Shown in pieces: positions 11,503-21,126 of a stretch of DNA of 64,000 nt (position 1 is its first letter; every line of letters starts with the position of its first letter). Position numbers and translations under genes: made by a program. The notes beneath the pieces are model-generated. The model saw only the letters and a program-made list of their open reading frames with translations. It did not search any database and was not told the DNA's origin. The DNA comes from Tridacna crocea (Eukaryota; Mollusca; Bivalvia; Cardiida; Cardiidae): NCBI GenBank assembly GCA_943736015.1, contig OX031073.1, positions 22,595,210 to 22,659,209 of the forward strand, written 5' to 3'.

Positions 11503-11723
11503 TAACCCTTTACCAAACAATCCCTGGATTTTACGACCCTGAGATAGAAGCCCCTTGAAAACATTGTGGGAAAAGGAGAAAATGCTGGTAACCAGCATTT
11601 TCTCCTTTTCCCGCAATGTTTTCTATCCAGCTAATTTCCCTTTTTGAGTAACATTTATTTTGTCGTCTGCAAATGCTTTCAATCTGGACCAGTCTAAAAT
11701 TTTGTCTTTTGGTAATGACTAAA
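11503..11723. mobile_element. Hairpin MITE, type A, in CNPPD1 intron 1
   Basis: Starts TTAACCCTTTACCAAACAAT and ends GGTAATGACTAA, so the right target copy is CTAA instead of TTAA. Hairpin nearly intact (CCCGC in one arm where CCCAC is usual). Confidence 0.85.
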
Positions 11724-12307
11724 TCAGTATCATTCATTTTGTTCCTTATAATTTCCAAACTGGTTAAAAAAGAATACGACATATACCTAACAGTTCAAGC
11801 ATTTGCGGACAACCCCTCTTTCCGTGCGGACATGACTGCATTGTGTACTGAATGAAGAAGTCGTACATGGCGTGCAAATAAATCATGCCTCCAAGACGAT
11901 ATTTCATCAATCCGGGCACCCAACAAGTTTTCCTTCATTGGGTACACAACAGTCGTCCTTGCGGTATATATTTTCTTCAGTGCACACACGACGGTCAGGT
12001 AAAAAATCACTTTTGTTCTTTTTTTCCCCTGAATTATATTAATTTTATTATACAGTTGTAGAGAGTCAAATTCCTGTGGTTTTACAAGGAAAAGTAATAA
12101 GAAAAAATACCCGAAATCTACAGGTTCGCCTGTTTGACAAAATAAGGTTTAAAAGTACATTCTCTTGTAGGGACCATAATAGGAAAATAGGCGGGTAGAT
12201 GTTGCATTAGTCATTTCTCCCTGTTATGGTAAACACACAAATATCCAAAAAATAATATCCTAACGTATAAGCACCAGTAGGTACCCAACGGTTGAGTAAA
12301 ATTTTAC
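11724..12307. other. CNPPD1 intron 1 with an unassigned 71-codon ORF
   Basis: A minus-strand ORF at 11795-12010 reads RIDEISSWRHDLFARHVRLL. Its codon composition is richer in CG than the flanks, so it could be an exon remnant of another gene or transposon. I cannot place it. No splice model links it to CNPPD1, since exons 1 and 2 already join in phase. Confidence 0.3.
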
Positions 12308-12370
12308 CTGTTCCATTTTTCTGAAATACGCAGCTTCTCCTGGTGAAAAACTGTCGTCTATGAGATACAT
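12308..12370 (-). CDS. CNPPD1: CNPPD1 coding exon 1 (start codon)
   Basis: Twenty-one codons start at ATG (12370-12368), reading MYLIDDSFSPGEAAYF and ending in a CAG codon before the donor GTAAAA. The N-terminus is short compared with vertebrates but has the same acidic, aromatic character before the cyclin box. This ATG is the first in a frame that joins exon 2 in phase 0. The 5' UTR lies above 12370. The N-terminus is the least conserved part, so the start is less certain than the later exons. Confidence 0.72.
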
Positions 12371-12582
12371 ATTGTTACTTTTAGTGAAATTTCAGTAACC
12401 TGCGACACGAGGAATTATACGATTAGTGATAACCACGAAATAGCAAACAAGGCTAATGTGGAATTTGTTCCAAGAGTCGAACACTTGAATAACATCCGAT
12501 TTCAGCATTAATGAACTTTGTGATCTCGGACTTTTTTCAGTAGATTTATAGATTTTCATAAAAAAAAATACATATTTTCTAT

Positions 12583-13398
12583 TTAACTCTTTACCAAATG
12601 ACAAAGTTTGAGACTGGTCCAAATTTAAAACTCTTGCAGACACCAACAAAAGAAAAAGTTACTAAAAAATTAATATTAGTAGATCTATTTGTTTCCAGCA
12701 GGATAGAAAGATTGTGGGAAAAGAAGAAAATGCAGGTTACCAGCATTTTCTCATTCAACCATAATGTTTTCAAAAGCTTTTATCTCAGGGTCATATAAAC
12801 GAGGGGCTGTTTGGTAAAGGGTTAACCCATTACCACACAATCCCTACTTTTGACGCCCCTGAGAAAGAAGTCTTTTAAAAACACTGTAGGAAAAGGAGAA
12901 AATGCTGGTAACCAGCATTTTCTCCTTTTCCCACAGTGTTTTCTACCCTTTTCAGAACAAATTTCAATTTTTCAGTTACATTTATTTTGTCATCTTCAAA
13001 TGCTTTCGATTTGAACCAGTCTAAAATTTTGTCGTTTGGTAAAGGGTTAAAGATGCATCATTAAAAACTCAAACAAAGTAATAGGCTGGAACTGTTACAT
13101 GACACATATGACGGGTTCGGAAGCTTGTTCTCTGTTTTTATGATTCCTGTTCCTGTTCTTGAAGTTGACAGAAGTTTTGCTAAGTTTGGTAAATAGGAAT
13201 TAAAGGAAAATTCAACATATGCAGAAGACAAATCAATTTAAGGGTGGCTCAAATGATGAAACTTGCCTTAAACTGAGTAGGAAACATTGCAGGAAAAGCA
13301 GAAAATTATGATAAACAGCATTTTCTCCTTTTCCTACAATTTTTTCTAAAGACTTTTTCTCAATGGTTGTTAAAATTCATAACTGTGTTGTAATGATT
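12583..13398. mobile_element. Hairpin MITEs in the intergenic region, two chained
   Basis: 12583-12825 and 12822-13050 share the TTAA at 12822-12825; the second is a clean copy with CACTGTAGG/CCCACAGTG arms. A worn copy lies at about 13200-13398, directly left of the AGGTGG element. Confidence 0.82.
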
Positions 13399-13401
13399 TA
13401 G

Positions 13402-13940
13402 AGGTGGCCCTTCAGAATTTGGGGCGAAAATTTTGCAAAAATGCAGAAAAATCATCCTTATACTCCCAAAGCCTTATAACTTTCAGACATAAAACCCCAG
13501 TAGTCGAAAACCATCCTACACCATGAGAAATTAGAGATTTACACAGCCCAGGTTGACACCTACGGGAAACACGGTCTATTTTTACATGAGCAATTTGCTT
13601 ATTTACATACCGTAAATACACAGACGAAGCTTCAAATATAGCGTCCGAAGAAGACATGGGAAATAATTTCATATTTGTTATGTTGTGGAATTTAAGCATC
13701 ATTAGTCACGTGCCAGTCACTTAACATTCCCACAATGCCTTTTTTTTATTTCTGGCGCAAAATCTAAAAATAGCTTAAGAGGCTATGTAGCTATTTAAGG
13801 GAATACCATAAAAAAAAAAAAAATTGTGTAATTTTATGATTCTTAATTATTGATGATTTGCATTGTTTTTTCATATAAATATCTCAGATATATATATATA
13901 TTTTAATTTGGTGAGATGTGAAAAACCTAAATACCCACCT
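13402..13940 (-). mobile_element. TTAA-bounded element with AGGTGG ends, copy 1 (uninterrupted, 539 bp)
   Basis: Ends AGGTGGCCC... and ...ACCCACCT, flanked by TTAG (13398-13401) and TTAA (13941-13944). Copies 2 (27806-28570) and 3 (53916-54910) have the same ends and order, with MITEs nested inside. On the minus strand a 96-codon ORF (13412-13702) includes MSSSDAIFEASSVYLRYVNK; the aligned ATG persists in the other copies but their frames are broken. No known transposase motif is visible. Confidence 0.8.
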
Positions 13941-13944
13941 TTAA

Positions 13945-14429
13945 GTCAACTCTGTAACAGAGTGATCATCTCGGTTATATGCTACTAGATGTTTTCATAA
14001 TAGCTAAAGGGAATAAAAGTATTTGAATCTCATGTCTATAGAGTCAAAGGAATAAACTTTTGGTTTGATTTCTTTTCAAATGCAAGGCTGTTTGTCTATT
14101 TATTCATAATTATGCTTTAAACTTTACACTAAAAAGTAACTTCTCCATGTAACATCAAATCAGAACTGAACATGATCATCTTAAATGTTATCCTACTTTA
14201 CAATTTGGTGATGATCATAACGGGACTGATGGTATTTGATTACCTTTTTTGTAGCCTTGAAGGAATTACTTTCAGATTTTTTTTCAAATGCCAAGCTGTA
14301 CATCTATCTCCTCGTAAGTAAGCTTCAAACTTGACACTTACCAATATATTCTCCATGTGACATCATCTTGCTTTCACTTCTTGACATATCGATGTTTATC
14401 ATAATGGGATAACAGTGAGCTGTTCTTCT
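13945..14429. other. Intergenic, AT-rich, nothing recognised
   Basis: No ORF above 60 codons. ATTTCTTTTCAAATGC at about 14070 and TTTTTTTTCAAATGCCAAGC at about 14280 hint at an old internal duplication of roughly 210 bp. Confidence 0.3.
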
Positions 14430-14431
14430 AT

Positions 14432-14497
14432 TCAATCATAATTGGAAAAAAAATACTGTTGTTATACGACAGTATTTTTTTTCTAATTATGATTAAA
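14432..14497. repeat. Foldback sequence with A8/T8 stem
   Basis: AATCATAATTGGAAAAAAAA then TACTGT pairs with ACAGTATTTTTTTTCTAATT then ATGATT around an 11-base loop. It sits just left of the GTAAGACC element and looks like a very small foldback insert. Confidence 0.75.
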
Positions 14498-14520
14498 TAT
14501 CACGAATATCTATAGTTTAA

Positions 14521-14919
14521 GGTAAGACCTGTGTGATGGAAAACATCTATTTCCACTAAAATATCATCCTGCAAAATTAGCTATGATTAAAAATGAGTAT
14601 TATTGAACTACTTTCCCAGATTAATTTTTTCCATATTTTCTTTCTTTGAATTATCATTTATAAATATAAAACCACTATATTCTCAATTAATATAAAACCA
14701 CTATATTCTCAATTAAAAAAGATATAATAATTACCTCTCTTTTCAGAAAACTAACAAAAGTATCAAAACATAATTTCAAGATAGACATAAACGGAATTTC
14801 TGATCCGTTAGAATTGTGCTAAAATATTATTTCTGCATAAATCCTTATTTATCCTTATTTATCAACCAATTAGAATTTTTGCCCCATGTTCACCGGAAGT
14901 GCATTACACAGGTCTTACT
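14521..14919. mobile_element. TTAA-bounded element with GTAAGACC ends, copy 1 (399 bp)
   Basis: TTAAGGTAAGACCTGTGTGA at the left mirrors CATTACACAGGTCTTACTTT at the right (TTAA 14517-14520 and 14920-14923). A 26 bp tandem duplication (ATAAAACCACTATATTCTCA...) lies at about 14668-14716. Copy 2, with a nested MITE, is at 49895-50492. No ORF. Confidence 0.82.
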
Positions 14920-15248
14920 TTAATATGATAATGATCTAATAAAAGTGTACTCTTTTACGCTGTACTCAGAAGAAAATACTCCATATAACATCATGTCATA
15001 CCATCATGGCATCACTGTTGCTTCAGAAATTTCTGAAGTAGAAGTGTCTCTTGATGTCACTTCTATCATTATTCAAGGGAGGTAAAAAAAAAATGAACAT
15101 CTTTCCTCTGCATAATTTAAAAACTTGGAAGCGACTAGACTACTTTTTGATATGTTGTTCTTGAATCTTTATTAACCTTATACAAAAAATTTAACCTGCT
15201 ATTGTAACAAGTACAGTATAGATGTTTTCAGACACTTTCAAAAGATCA

Positions 15249-15454
15249 TATTGATAGTGGAGTCTGTGGTTGTAAGGCAGAGAGTCGGCCTCTACCATAA
15301 AGTCCTGAGTATGATACCCAGGGGTGGGTGTCAACTTTGGCCAATGCTTTTGACGCATGTATTGATGTAGTTCCCAGGAAGCAGAATTGAGAGCGGTTAA
15401 TATAAGTTGTAAAAACTTGTTTCTCAATCAATATAAAATAAATATATTTAAACA
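15249..15454 (+). mobile_element. tRNA-derived SINE
   Basis: A tRNA-like head has a degenerate A box (GTGGTTGTAAGGCAG) and B box (GAGTATGATACCC), then a body and an ATATAAAATAAATA tail typical of mollusc SINEs. A 9 bp duplication AAAAGATCA flanks it (15240-15248, 15455-15463). Confidence 0.75.
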
Positions 15455-15478
15455 AAAAGATCAAATCTACTTGTTAAA

Positions 15479-15678
15479 TAATGAAACGCCCCTGAGAAAA
15501 AAGTCTTTAGAAAATGTTGTGGAAAAAGGAGGAAATGCTGGTAACCAGCATTTTCTTCGTTTTCCCACAATGTTTTCTACCCTTCACAAAACAAATTTCA
15601 AAATTTCAGTCACTATTGTCGTCTGCAAATGCTTTCAGTTTGGACCAGTCTAAAATATAGTAGTTTTGTAATGAGTTA
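15479..15678. mobile_element. Hairpin MITE lacking its left terminus
   Basis: Starts inside the family at ACGCCCCTGAG, has the hairpin (GTGGAAAAAGGAGGAAATGC / GCATTTTCTTCGTTTTCCC, now imperfect) and ends TTAA at 15675-15678. It lies about 225 bp above the DIP2 upstream ORF. Confidence 0.82.
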
Positions 15679-15906
15679 AAGCTAGATTAGGACAGAGACA
15701 CACATAAAAATGGTGAAACTCTGGGAACGCATGGCTAGGTGCACCGACTGCCATCACTGAAATGAAAGGCTGAACCCTGATACTAAAACCCAAGGACCAA
15801 GAATAAAATTCTAAAACCAAGTTTTATCCACAAACAAACAACCTCATCAAGAAATTTTCTCGGCGAATCTCGCGAGACTGAGGTGGGGTTTCACTCTAAA
15901 TCCAAC

Positions 15907-15948
15907 ATGGCGTCGATCGTTGGACAGAGTAGATCAATTAGGTATTAA
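15907..15948 (+). other. Upstream ORF in the presumed DIP2 5' UTR
   Basis: ATG at 15907 in the context CAACATGGCG opens a 13-codon frame ending TAA at 15946-15948, 30 bases before the DIP2 start codon. If the transcript starts above 15907, ribosomes meet this ORF first. It is out of frame with DIP2 and encodes nothing recognisable. The transcription start is not known from sequence. Confidence 0.35.
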
Positions 15949-15978
15949 TGTTCTTTGTTTTGTACTGTGCAGCAGACG

Positions 15979-16063
15979 ATGGCAGACGTATCGACACTCG
16001 GGTTTGACCTTCCAGAAGAAGTCAGACTTAAAATAGCTGAGCTAGACTTGGAGCTTTCAGAAG
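15979..16063 (+). CDS. DIP2: DIP2 coding exon 1, start of DMAP1-binding domain
   Basis: Twenty-eight codons plus G. It reads MADVSTLGFDLPEEVRLKIA then ELDLELSE, matching the human start MADR...LPAEVRESLAELELELSEG. The start codon is fixed by the conserved MAD and by its distance to PEEV. The donor GTAAAG falls inside the Gly codon of SEGD, giving phase 1. The frame stays open past the donor, but family conservation continues at 26497, not here. Confidence 0.93.
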
Positions 16064-16307
16064 GTAAAGAAAATCTTGACTTTGGTGTGAAACAGTCCGT
16101 GTTTTCCTGTCAAATTGATGACTCAGACTCTTTCGGAGTTGCAGCAAGAACATGTCTCAGTTTCATTCAATAAATCATGTATTGGGGACCAAACCATCTA
16201 GCATCAAGAAGTCATGAATTTAATAATTCTTTATACTTTTTACTTGCAATAATCACAACATTTGAAATGAGCTCTTTACTAGACCATACCACATAAAGCT
16301 TTCCTGT

Positions 16308-16475
16308 AATGAAAGCATTTGCAGACGACAAGTTAAATGTTATTGAAAAAAATTCTAAAGGAGGGTAAGAAGCATTATGGGGAAAAAGAGAGTAAATGCT
16401 GATTACTAGTATTCTCTTCTTTTTCAACATTTTTTTTTTTCAAGTTCTGATTCCTCAGGGTCATAGAAGTATATC
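16308..16475. mobile_element. Eroded hairpin MITE in DIP2 intron 1
   Basis: GCATTTGCAGACGACAAG, the hairpin remnant GTAAATGCTGATTACTAGTA and GATTCCTCAGGGTC are in family order; both termini are gone. Confidence 0.7.
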
Positions 16476-16598
16476 AGGATCAGGCATCAATGTCACACAC
16501 AAAAGCAGTGATTTTTTTACAGTTTGCTATAAGTGAGTCCTGGGACTCGCTGGGATGAAAAACTATGAGTCTGAAACCAACTTTACGAGTCCCACCTT

Positions 16599-16742
16599 TT
16601 AACTCATTACCAAACGGCAAAATTTTAGGTTTGTCCAACTCGAGAGCATTAACAGACAACAAAACAAAAGTTATTGAAGATTTGAAATTTGTTTTGTGAA
16701 GGGTAGAAAACATTGTCAGAAAAGGAGAAAATGCTGGTTACC
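16599..16742. mobile_element. Half hairpin MITE nested in the hAT-like element
   Basis: Left terminus TTAACTCATTACC, body and left arm, then it stops right after the palindrome centre at GCTGGTTACC and host sequence resumes. The second half is absent. Confidence 0.82.
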
Positions 16743-16797
16743 ATTGTATTGTTCAAATTGGTAAAAAATCGGTATGGTCTGATTTATGATTTCTCAG

Positions 16798-17061
16798 TCA
16801 TGAATTCTCTTTACTTTCGTAAGTTAGCCAACTGAAAGATTTAAGCCAGTGTGACTTGAATTCTCTCGGTTTCGAATCGGCCGGGGCCGAATCCATGCCG
16901 ATTGAACTAGCCGGTGATTTCTCATTATTCTCGACATTTTTATCGGTATGTAAGTCACTTTGAGTCAGCAGGTCTGACTCTTGTGATTTCGTAAACAAAC
17001 TAGTTAAAGTTTGTTGTTTAAGATCGGATTTTGCCTTCTTTTTGGTGGCATTGCTTACGCT
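16798..17061 (-). pseudogene. hAT transposase N-terminal fragment (TTF/KIAA1586-like)
   Basis: An open minus-strand frame of about 87 codons with no ATG contains QQTLTSLFTKSQESD, then PADSKPREFKSHWLKSFSWL. The pattern 'LxSFFxK ... KxREFKxxWLKxFxWL' opens the proteins of hAT elements related to KIAA1586/ZNF862, just before a TTF-type zinc finger. The frame ends TYESKENS before any zinc ligands, so the catalytic part is deleted. Identification is by remembered motif. Confidence 0.55.
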
Positions 17062-17637
17062 TTACATCGTTAAGATATACGCATTAGAATTTTTTAGACG
17101 GAAATTGTTTGAGGATATCGAAATCGCTCGTGTATAAAAAAGATTGAAAAAGTAATTATTTGCCAATGAGGAAATGAAATGATAGTTATTCAATCATATT
17201 GACTACAACTTTCTGCAATCAAGAAAGAAAGAGTAGGCTTATGCCTTGGAGAGGATATATAACGTACGTGCTGGATGTCAAGCTTCCATGTACCCGAATA
17301 AAAAGAAAACCGGAAACCATTCCATAGACGAGATAACTTAGGCTAAAAATAGACCGGAAAATGAAGGTACCACCAGTCTAGAGTAGAAAAATTACCGGTG
17401 TTTCGATAGAAAATGTAAACACTTTAATTATAGGGATCAAACGAAATTTTGCAAAAGGCATTGATATCAAAATCAGTGCGTCTCGAAAATGCACATATCT
17501 CAAAGTTTTGCGTCCTCAGTAATTTCTATGCGTCCCTGACGCGGGACGCACAGCTAAATGAAACACTGCAAAAGCATTGTAATGTTTCGCAAAGTTCTTA
17601 GTTTTTTTCTTTATTTGATAAATTGCCATCATACAAT

Positions 17638-18775
17638 TCACCTCTTTACCACATAATCAGACTTTAAACAACCATGAGAAAGAGAGCTTTTGAAAACATT
17701 GTGGGAAAAGGAGAAGGTGCTGGTAACCAGTATTTTCTGCTATTTCCCACAATGTTTTCTACCCTTTCCAAATCAAATTTCAATTTTTGATTCAGATTTA
17801 TTTGTAGTCTGCAAATCCTTTCAATTTGGACTGGTCCAAAATTTGATGTTTGGTAAAGAGTGAATGAGTGGTATAGAATTTAAGATGTGAGTTTGCATTG
17901 TAATGCAGAGGATAAATCCATCCTAACATCAACAACAATGAATGTTTGAAAGATATTACTTTCCATGTAGAGTGCAAGATTTTTTAGCTCCATTGTTTGT
18001 ACAAATGGCTTTTAAGTCTTTACCATAAAATTCTGACCTTCAACAAGCTTCAGGAAGAATATTTTTGAAAACATTGCTGGAAAGGGAGAAAGTGCTGCTA
18101 ACCAGCATTTTCTGTTTCCCACAATGTGTTCCACCCTTTCAGAGACAATAACAATTATTTGAGTCACTCTTAAAATTCACATGCCTTCTGCTTGGATAAG
18201 TCTACTTTTTTGTCATTGATAGGTAGATTTTGACATAAACTTAACCTTTTATTCCATAGATACTCATTTCTACGTATTGCTTGTAGGAGCCTTTGGAAAA
18301 CTTTGTGGCAAAAGATGAAATTGCTCGTCCAAATTGAAAACATTTGCAGTAGACAAAATAAATGTAGCTGAAGAATCGAAATTTGAAGTTGGAAGGGTAG
18401 AAAACTGGTTAAAGTTAAAAGTGTCGTATTTTGACAAGGGGATGCTTAGAGTTTAACCTACTACTTAATGATTCTGTGTATTAACTCTTTACCACGCAAA
18501 CCCTGAGAAAGAAGCCTTTTAAAAACATGGGAAAAGGAGAAAATGCTGGTAGCCAGCATTTTCTCCTTTTCCCACAATGTTTTCTAGTCTGTCAAAAACA
18601 GATATCTTTACTTGAGCTACATTTAAATTGCTTAAATGCTTTCAGTTTGGACTAGTCTAAACTAAAATTTTGTTTTGTGGTACGGAGTAAATAGCAGCTG
18701 TGAAGAAGAATGCTTTTGTAAATATGGTGGGAAAAAAAAACCCAGAGCATTTTCCTCTTTTCCAGCCATGCTTTT
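17638..18775. mobile_element. Hairpin MITE cluster in DIP2 intron 1
   Basis: Copies: 17638-17865 (full), 18013-18232 (worn), 18240-18420 (chimera: type B left end and arm to AAATTGCTCG, then a jump to type A body TCCAAATTG), 18481-18691 (full, clean GCTGGTAGCCAGC core) and 18692-18775 (left part cut by the array-bearing element at a T tract). Confidence 0.8.
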
Positions 18776-19475
18776 TAGCTCTACTGGCTGAAAGCCAGAG
18801 CTTATCAGAGTTCCCGATCACGCAAAATCGTGCGTGAAACACGTATAAATGAAATAAAATATACAAAATTGCAAACCTATATGTGAAATCACGCACAAAA
18901 AATAAAGAAGAAGATCGAACAAAAATCAAGCAGGAAACGCTTGCATAGAACGGCTCACGTAAGTGAGATTTTCGGAAAATATAAATCATCAGAAAAATTT
19001 TGGATTTCCAGCTTTCTATTTTTAGAACATTTACATGGTCGGCGTACTCGGTCTTTATCATCGCGATCAATTATATTGCAGACTGCGACCCGTTTGTTTC
19101 CAAAAAAAGTCCTTAATTCAGCTCCCCTCTGTTTAACGCAGTCGGTAAAAAGCCTTTTGTCGACGTCAACGTCTTTCGTCTGTAAACCCACATATTGGGA
19201 ATAGCTCGGAAATATACTGTAGACGCTTTCAGGTTTCAGAATTCGGGTTCCCGTAAGCAAGCAAGGTACACTAGTTGTAGAACCATTCAAAATCTAGTAA
19301 AGAGAGTTCATTTATTGCAGAAATACTTATCCATAGTTAAACGGACACGAAAAAATGATGGGTCCAAAAAACGTGGAAACCCACAACAAAATGCTCCTTT
19401 TTACATTGTCCGATCACAGTCACTTCATACTGTTTTTTCAGCTTTTAATGGGTGTAAGCTGTAAATTTCCACAAA
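18776..19475. mobile_element. Worn AGCTCCACTGG-type element with a CpG-rich ORF segment
   Basis: AGCTCTACTGGCTGAAAGCCAG begins after TTTTT, the same start as 24432 and 57041, but the interior differs. From 18955 to 19290 (minus) an open frame of 111 codons is rich in CG codons and contains KDVDVDKRLFTDCVKQRG, then DRDDKDRVRRPCKCSKNRKL. I do not recognise it; it may be captured gene sequence. The right boundary is uncertain. Confidence 0.4.
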
Positions 19476-19819
19476 TATCAGAAATAAAAAGCTAGTAGGA
19501 ACACTGCATATTGAATACAGCAGTTTTCAGTCAGAATTTGACTATGATTAATGTAGATAAGGCATGTGGAAAGATGAGCATATAAACTACTAGTTTGCCA
19601 AACAATTCTTTAAGTGTCAATTACATTTAAAAATGTTCATTTACATACTAGATCTATATGATTGTTCTGCATTGGATCGAAAATGAGGCATTAAGTAAAC
19701 AATTTAGAATTGAGGGCATACTAGTTTCACTCTGAATTTGTACCCCCATTTTTTTTCTTATACCCCCATTTTTCAATTGTAGGGGGTACAAAAAACCCCC
19801 AAATAAAATTTTCAGTGGG

Positions 19820-21122
19820 AACACTGCTTATGTCATGGCGGGGTTTCCGTCGTCCGTCTGTCCGTCCGTTCTTTTCTTGTTTACGCAATAAAGTCTGCAT
19901 TTGTTGTCAGATTTTTGTGAAACTTGCAGAGTTTGTTTATCTCATCAATAGCTTGAACCCTATTGATTTTGAGAAAAATCCAACAAACAATATTGGAAAA
20001 GTAGCCATTTCAAGTTGAAAATTTCCAATTCTTGTTTACACGATAAAGTCTTCATTTGTTGTCAGATTTTCGCGAAACTTGCACAATTTGTTTATCTCAT
20101 CAATAGCTTCAACCCTATGATTTTGAGAAAAATCCCAAAAACAGTATGGGTAAAGTAGCCATTTCAAGTTGAAAATTTCCAATTCTTGTTTACGCGATAA
20201 AGTCTTCATATGTCGTCAGATTTTCGTGAAACTTGCACAGTTTGTTTATCTCATCAATAGTTTTAACCCATTACCACTCAATCCCTACTTTTGACGCCCC
20301 TGAGAAAGAAGCCTTTTGAAAACACTGTGGGAAAAGGAGAAAATGCTGGTAACCAGCATTTTCCCCTTTTCCCACAGTGTTTTCTAGCCTTTCCAGAACA
20401 AGTTTCTATTTTTCAGTCACCTTTTTTTTTGTCGTCTGCAAATGCTTTCAATTTGGACCAGTCCAAAATTTTCTTGTGTGGTAATGAGTTAACCCTATAG
20501 ATTTTGAAAAAAATGTGACAAACAGTATTGGAAAAGTAGCCATTTCAAGTTAAAAATTTACATTTCTTGTTTACGCAATAAAGTCTTTATTTTAGGTCAG
20601 ATTTCCATGAAACTTGCAGAGTTTGTTTATCTTATCAATAGCTTCAACCCTATTGATTTTGAAAAAATTCCAACAAAGAGTATGGGAAAAGTAGCCATTT
20701 CAAGTTGAAAACTTTCATTTCTTGTTTACGCGATTAAGTCATTTTTGGTCATTTTTCTGTGAAACTTGGAGAGTTTGTTTATCTCATCAATAGCTTTAAC
20801 CCTATCGATTTTTAAAAAAATCTGACAAACAGTATGGGAAAAGTGGTCTTTTCAAATTGAACAATTTCATTGCCTGTTTACATGATAAAGTATTTATTTG
20901 TGATCAGATTTTATGAATTTTTCAGCTTGTTTATCCCATCAATAGTTTTTTAACCGGCTGTTGAGTTTGAAAAAATTCAACCAACAGTAATGGAAAAGTA
21001 GCCATTTTGAGTTGAAAATGTCAATTGTTTTTGTCTTTTTGCGTAATGAATTCCTATGTATGCTTTATTTAAAAGCAAACTCTCTGTCAGTAGAGCATAT
21101 TCAGGCCCTTCAGGGCCTTCTA
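19820..21122 (+). mobile_element. Array-bearing Helitron/Helentron-like element, ~154 bp units
   Basis: GTCCGTCTGTCCGTCCGTTC leads into six units marked by CTTGTTTACGCRATAAAG at about 19876, 20032, 20186, 20568, 20721 and 20871. A MITE (20263-20492) interrupts unit three. The right end has the hairpin GGCCCTTCAGGGCC followed by TTCTAGTTTC. Same architecture as the families at 24432 and 60137 but with a different unit. Confidence 0.65.
20263..20492. mobile_element. Full-length hairpin MITE inserted in a tandem repeat unit
   Basis: TTAA at both ends, 230 bp. The interrupted unit reads ATCAATAGTT-TTAA ... TTAA-CCCTAT, while an uninterrupted unit at about 20785-20800 reads ATAGCTTTAACCCTATC, so the empty site has one TTAA. 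Arms match across CACTGTGGG/CCCACAGTG; one arm has CCCC for CTCC. Confidence 0.92.
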
Positions 21123-21126
21123 GTTT

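Larger units (their letters stand above)
3120..12370 (-). other. CNPPD1: CNPPD1 gene, first six coding exons (gene continues left of the window)
   Basis: Six minus-strand exons, 12308-12370, 10037-10124, 9037-9118, 5725-5845, 4930-5058 and 3120-3181, join in one frame to 181 codons plus two bases. The joined protein follows vertebrate CNPPD1 (cyclin Pas1/PHO80 domain containing 1): a LYYG motif, then SSSELFLIS, ASKFLYDEG and EVFNDEWA. Vertebrate CNPPD1 is about 410 residues, so slightly under half is here; the hydrophobic C-terminal part is missing. The family has a cyclin box like yeast Pho80 and Pas1, but its kinase partner and role are poorly known. Every junction has a GT donor and AG acceptor. 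Introns carry MITEs and one LINE. Nothing left of 3120 matches the next exon, so the gene must run past position 1. Recognition is from memory of the human protein. Confidence 0.88.
12371..15978. promoter_or_regulatory. Divergent intergenic interval between CNPPD1 and DIP2
   Basis: The start codons of the two genes are 3.6 kb apart in head-to-head order, so both promoters should lie here. I see no clear TATA box. The interval contains two chained hairpin MITEs (12583-13050), an AGGTGG-ended element (13402-13940), a GTAAGACC-ended element (14521-14919), a SINE (15249-15454) and one truncated MITE. The least repetitive parts, 12371-12582 and 15679-15906, adjoin the genes and are the likeliest promoter positions. 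That placement is inference. Confidence 0.4.
16506..17568 (-). mobile_element. hAT-like element with a transposase fragment, 6 bp target duplication
   Basis: CAGTGATTT at one end and AAACACTG at the other, flanked by CAAAAG on both sides (16500-16505, 17569-17574). The GAGTCC block is at the left end and the GGACGC block at the right, the mirror of 1857-2867. A half MITE is nested at 16599-16742. It keeps part of an N-terminal transposase-like frame, so this is an internally deleted derivative of a coding element. Confidence 0.78.

Noticed and set aside
15943-15973. 31-base intron (GT at 15942 to AG at 15973) before the DIP2 start
   Set aside because: Far shorter than workable animal introns; the ATG at 15979 is reached without it.
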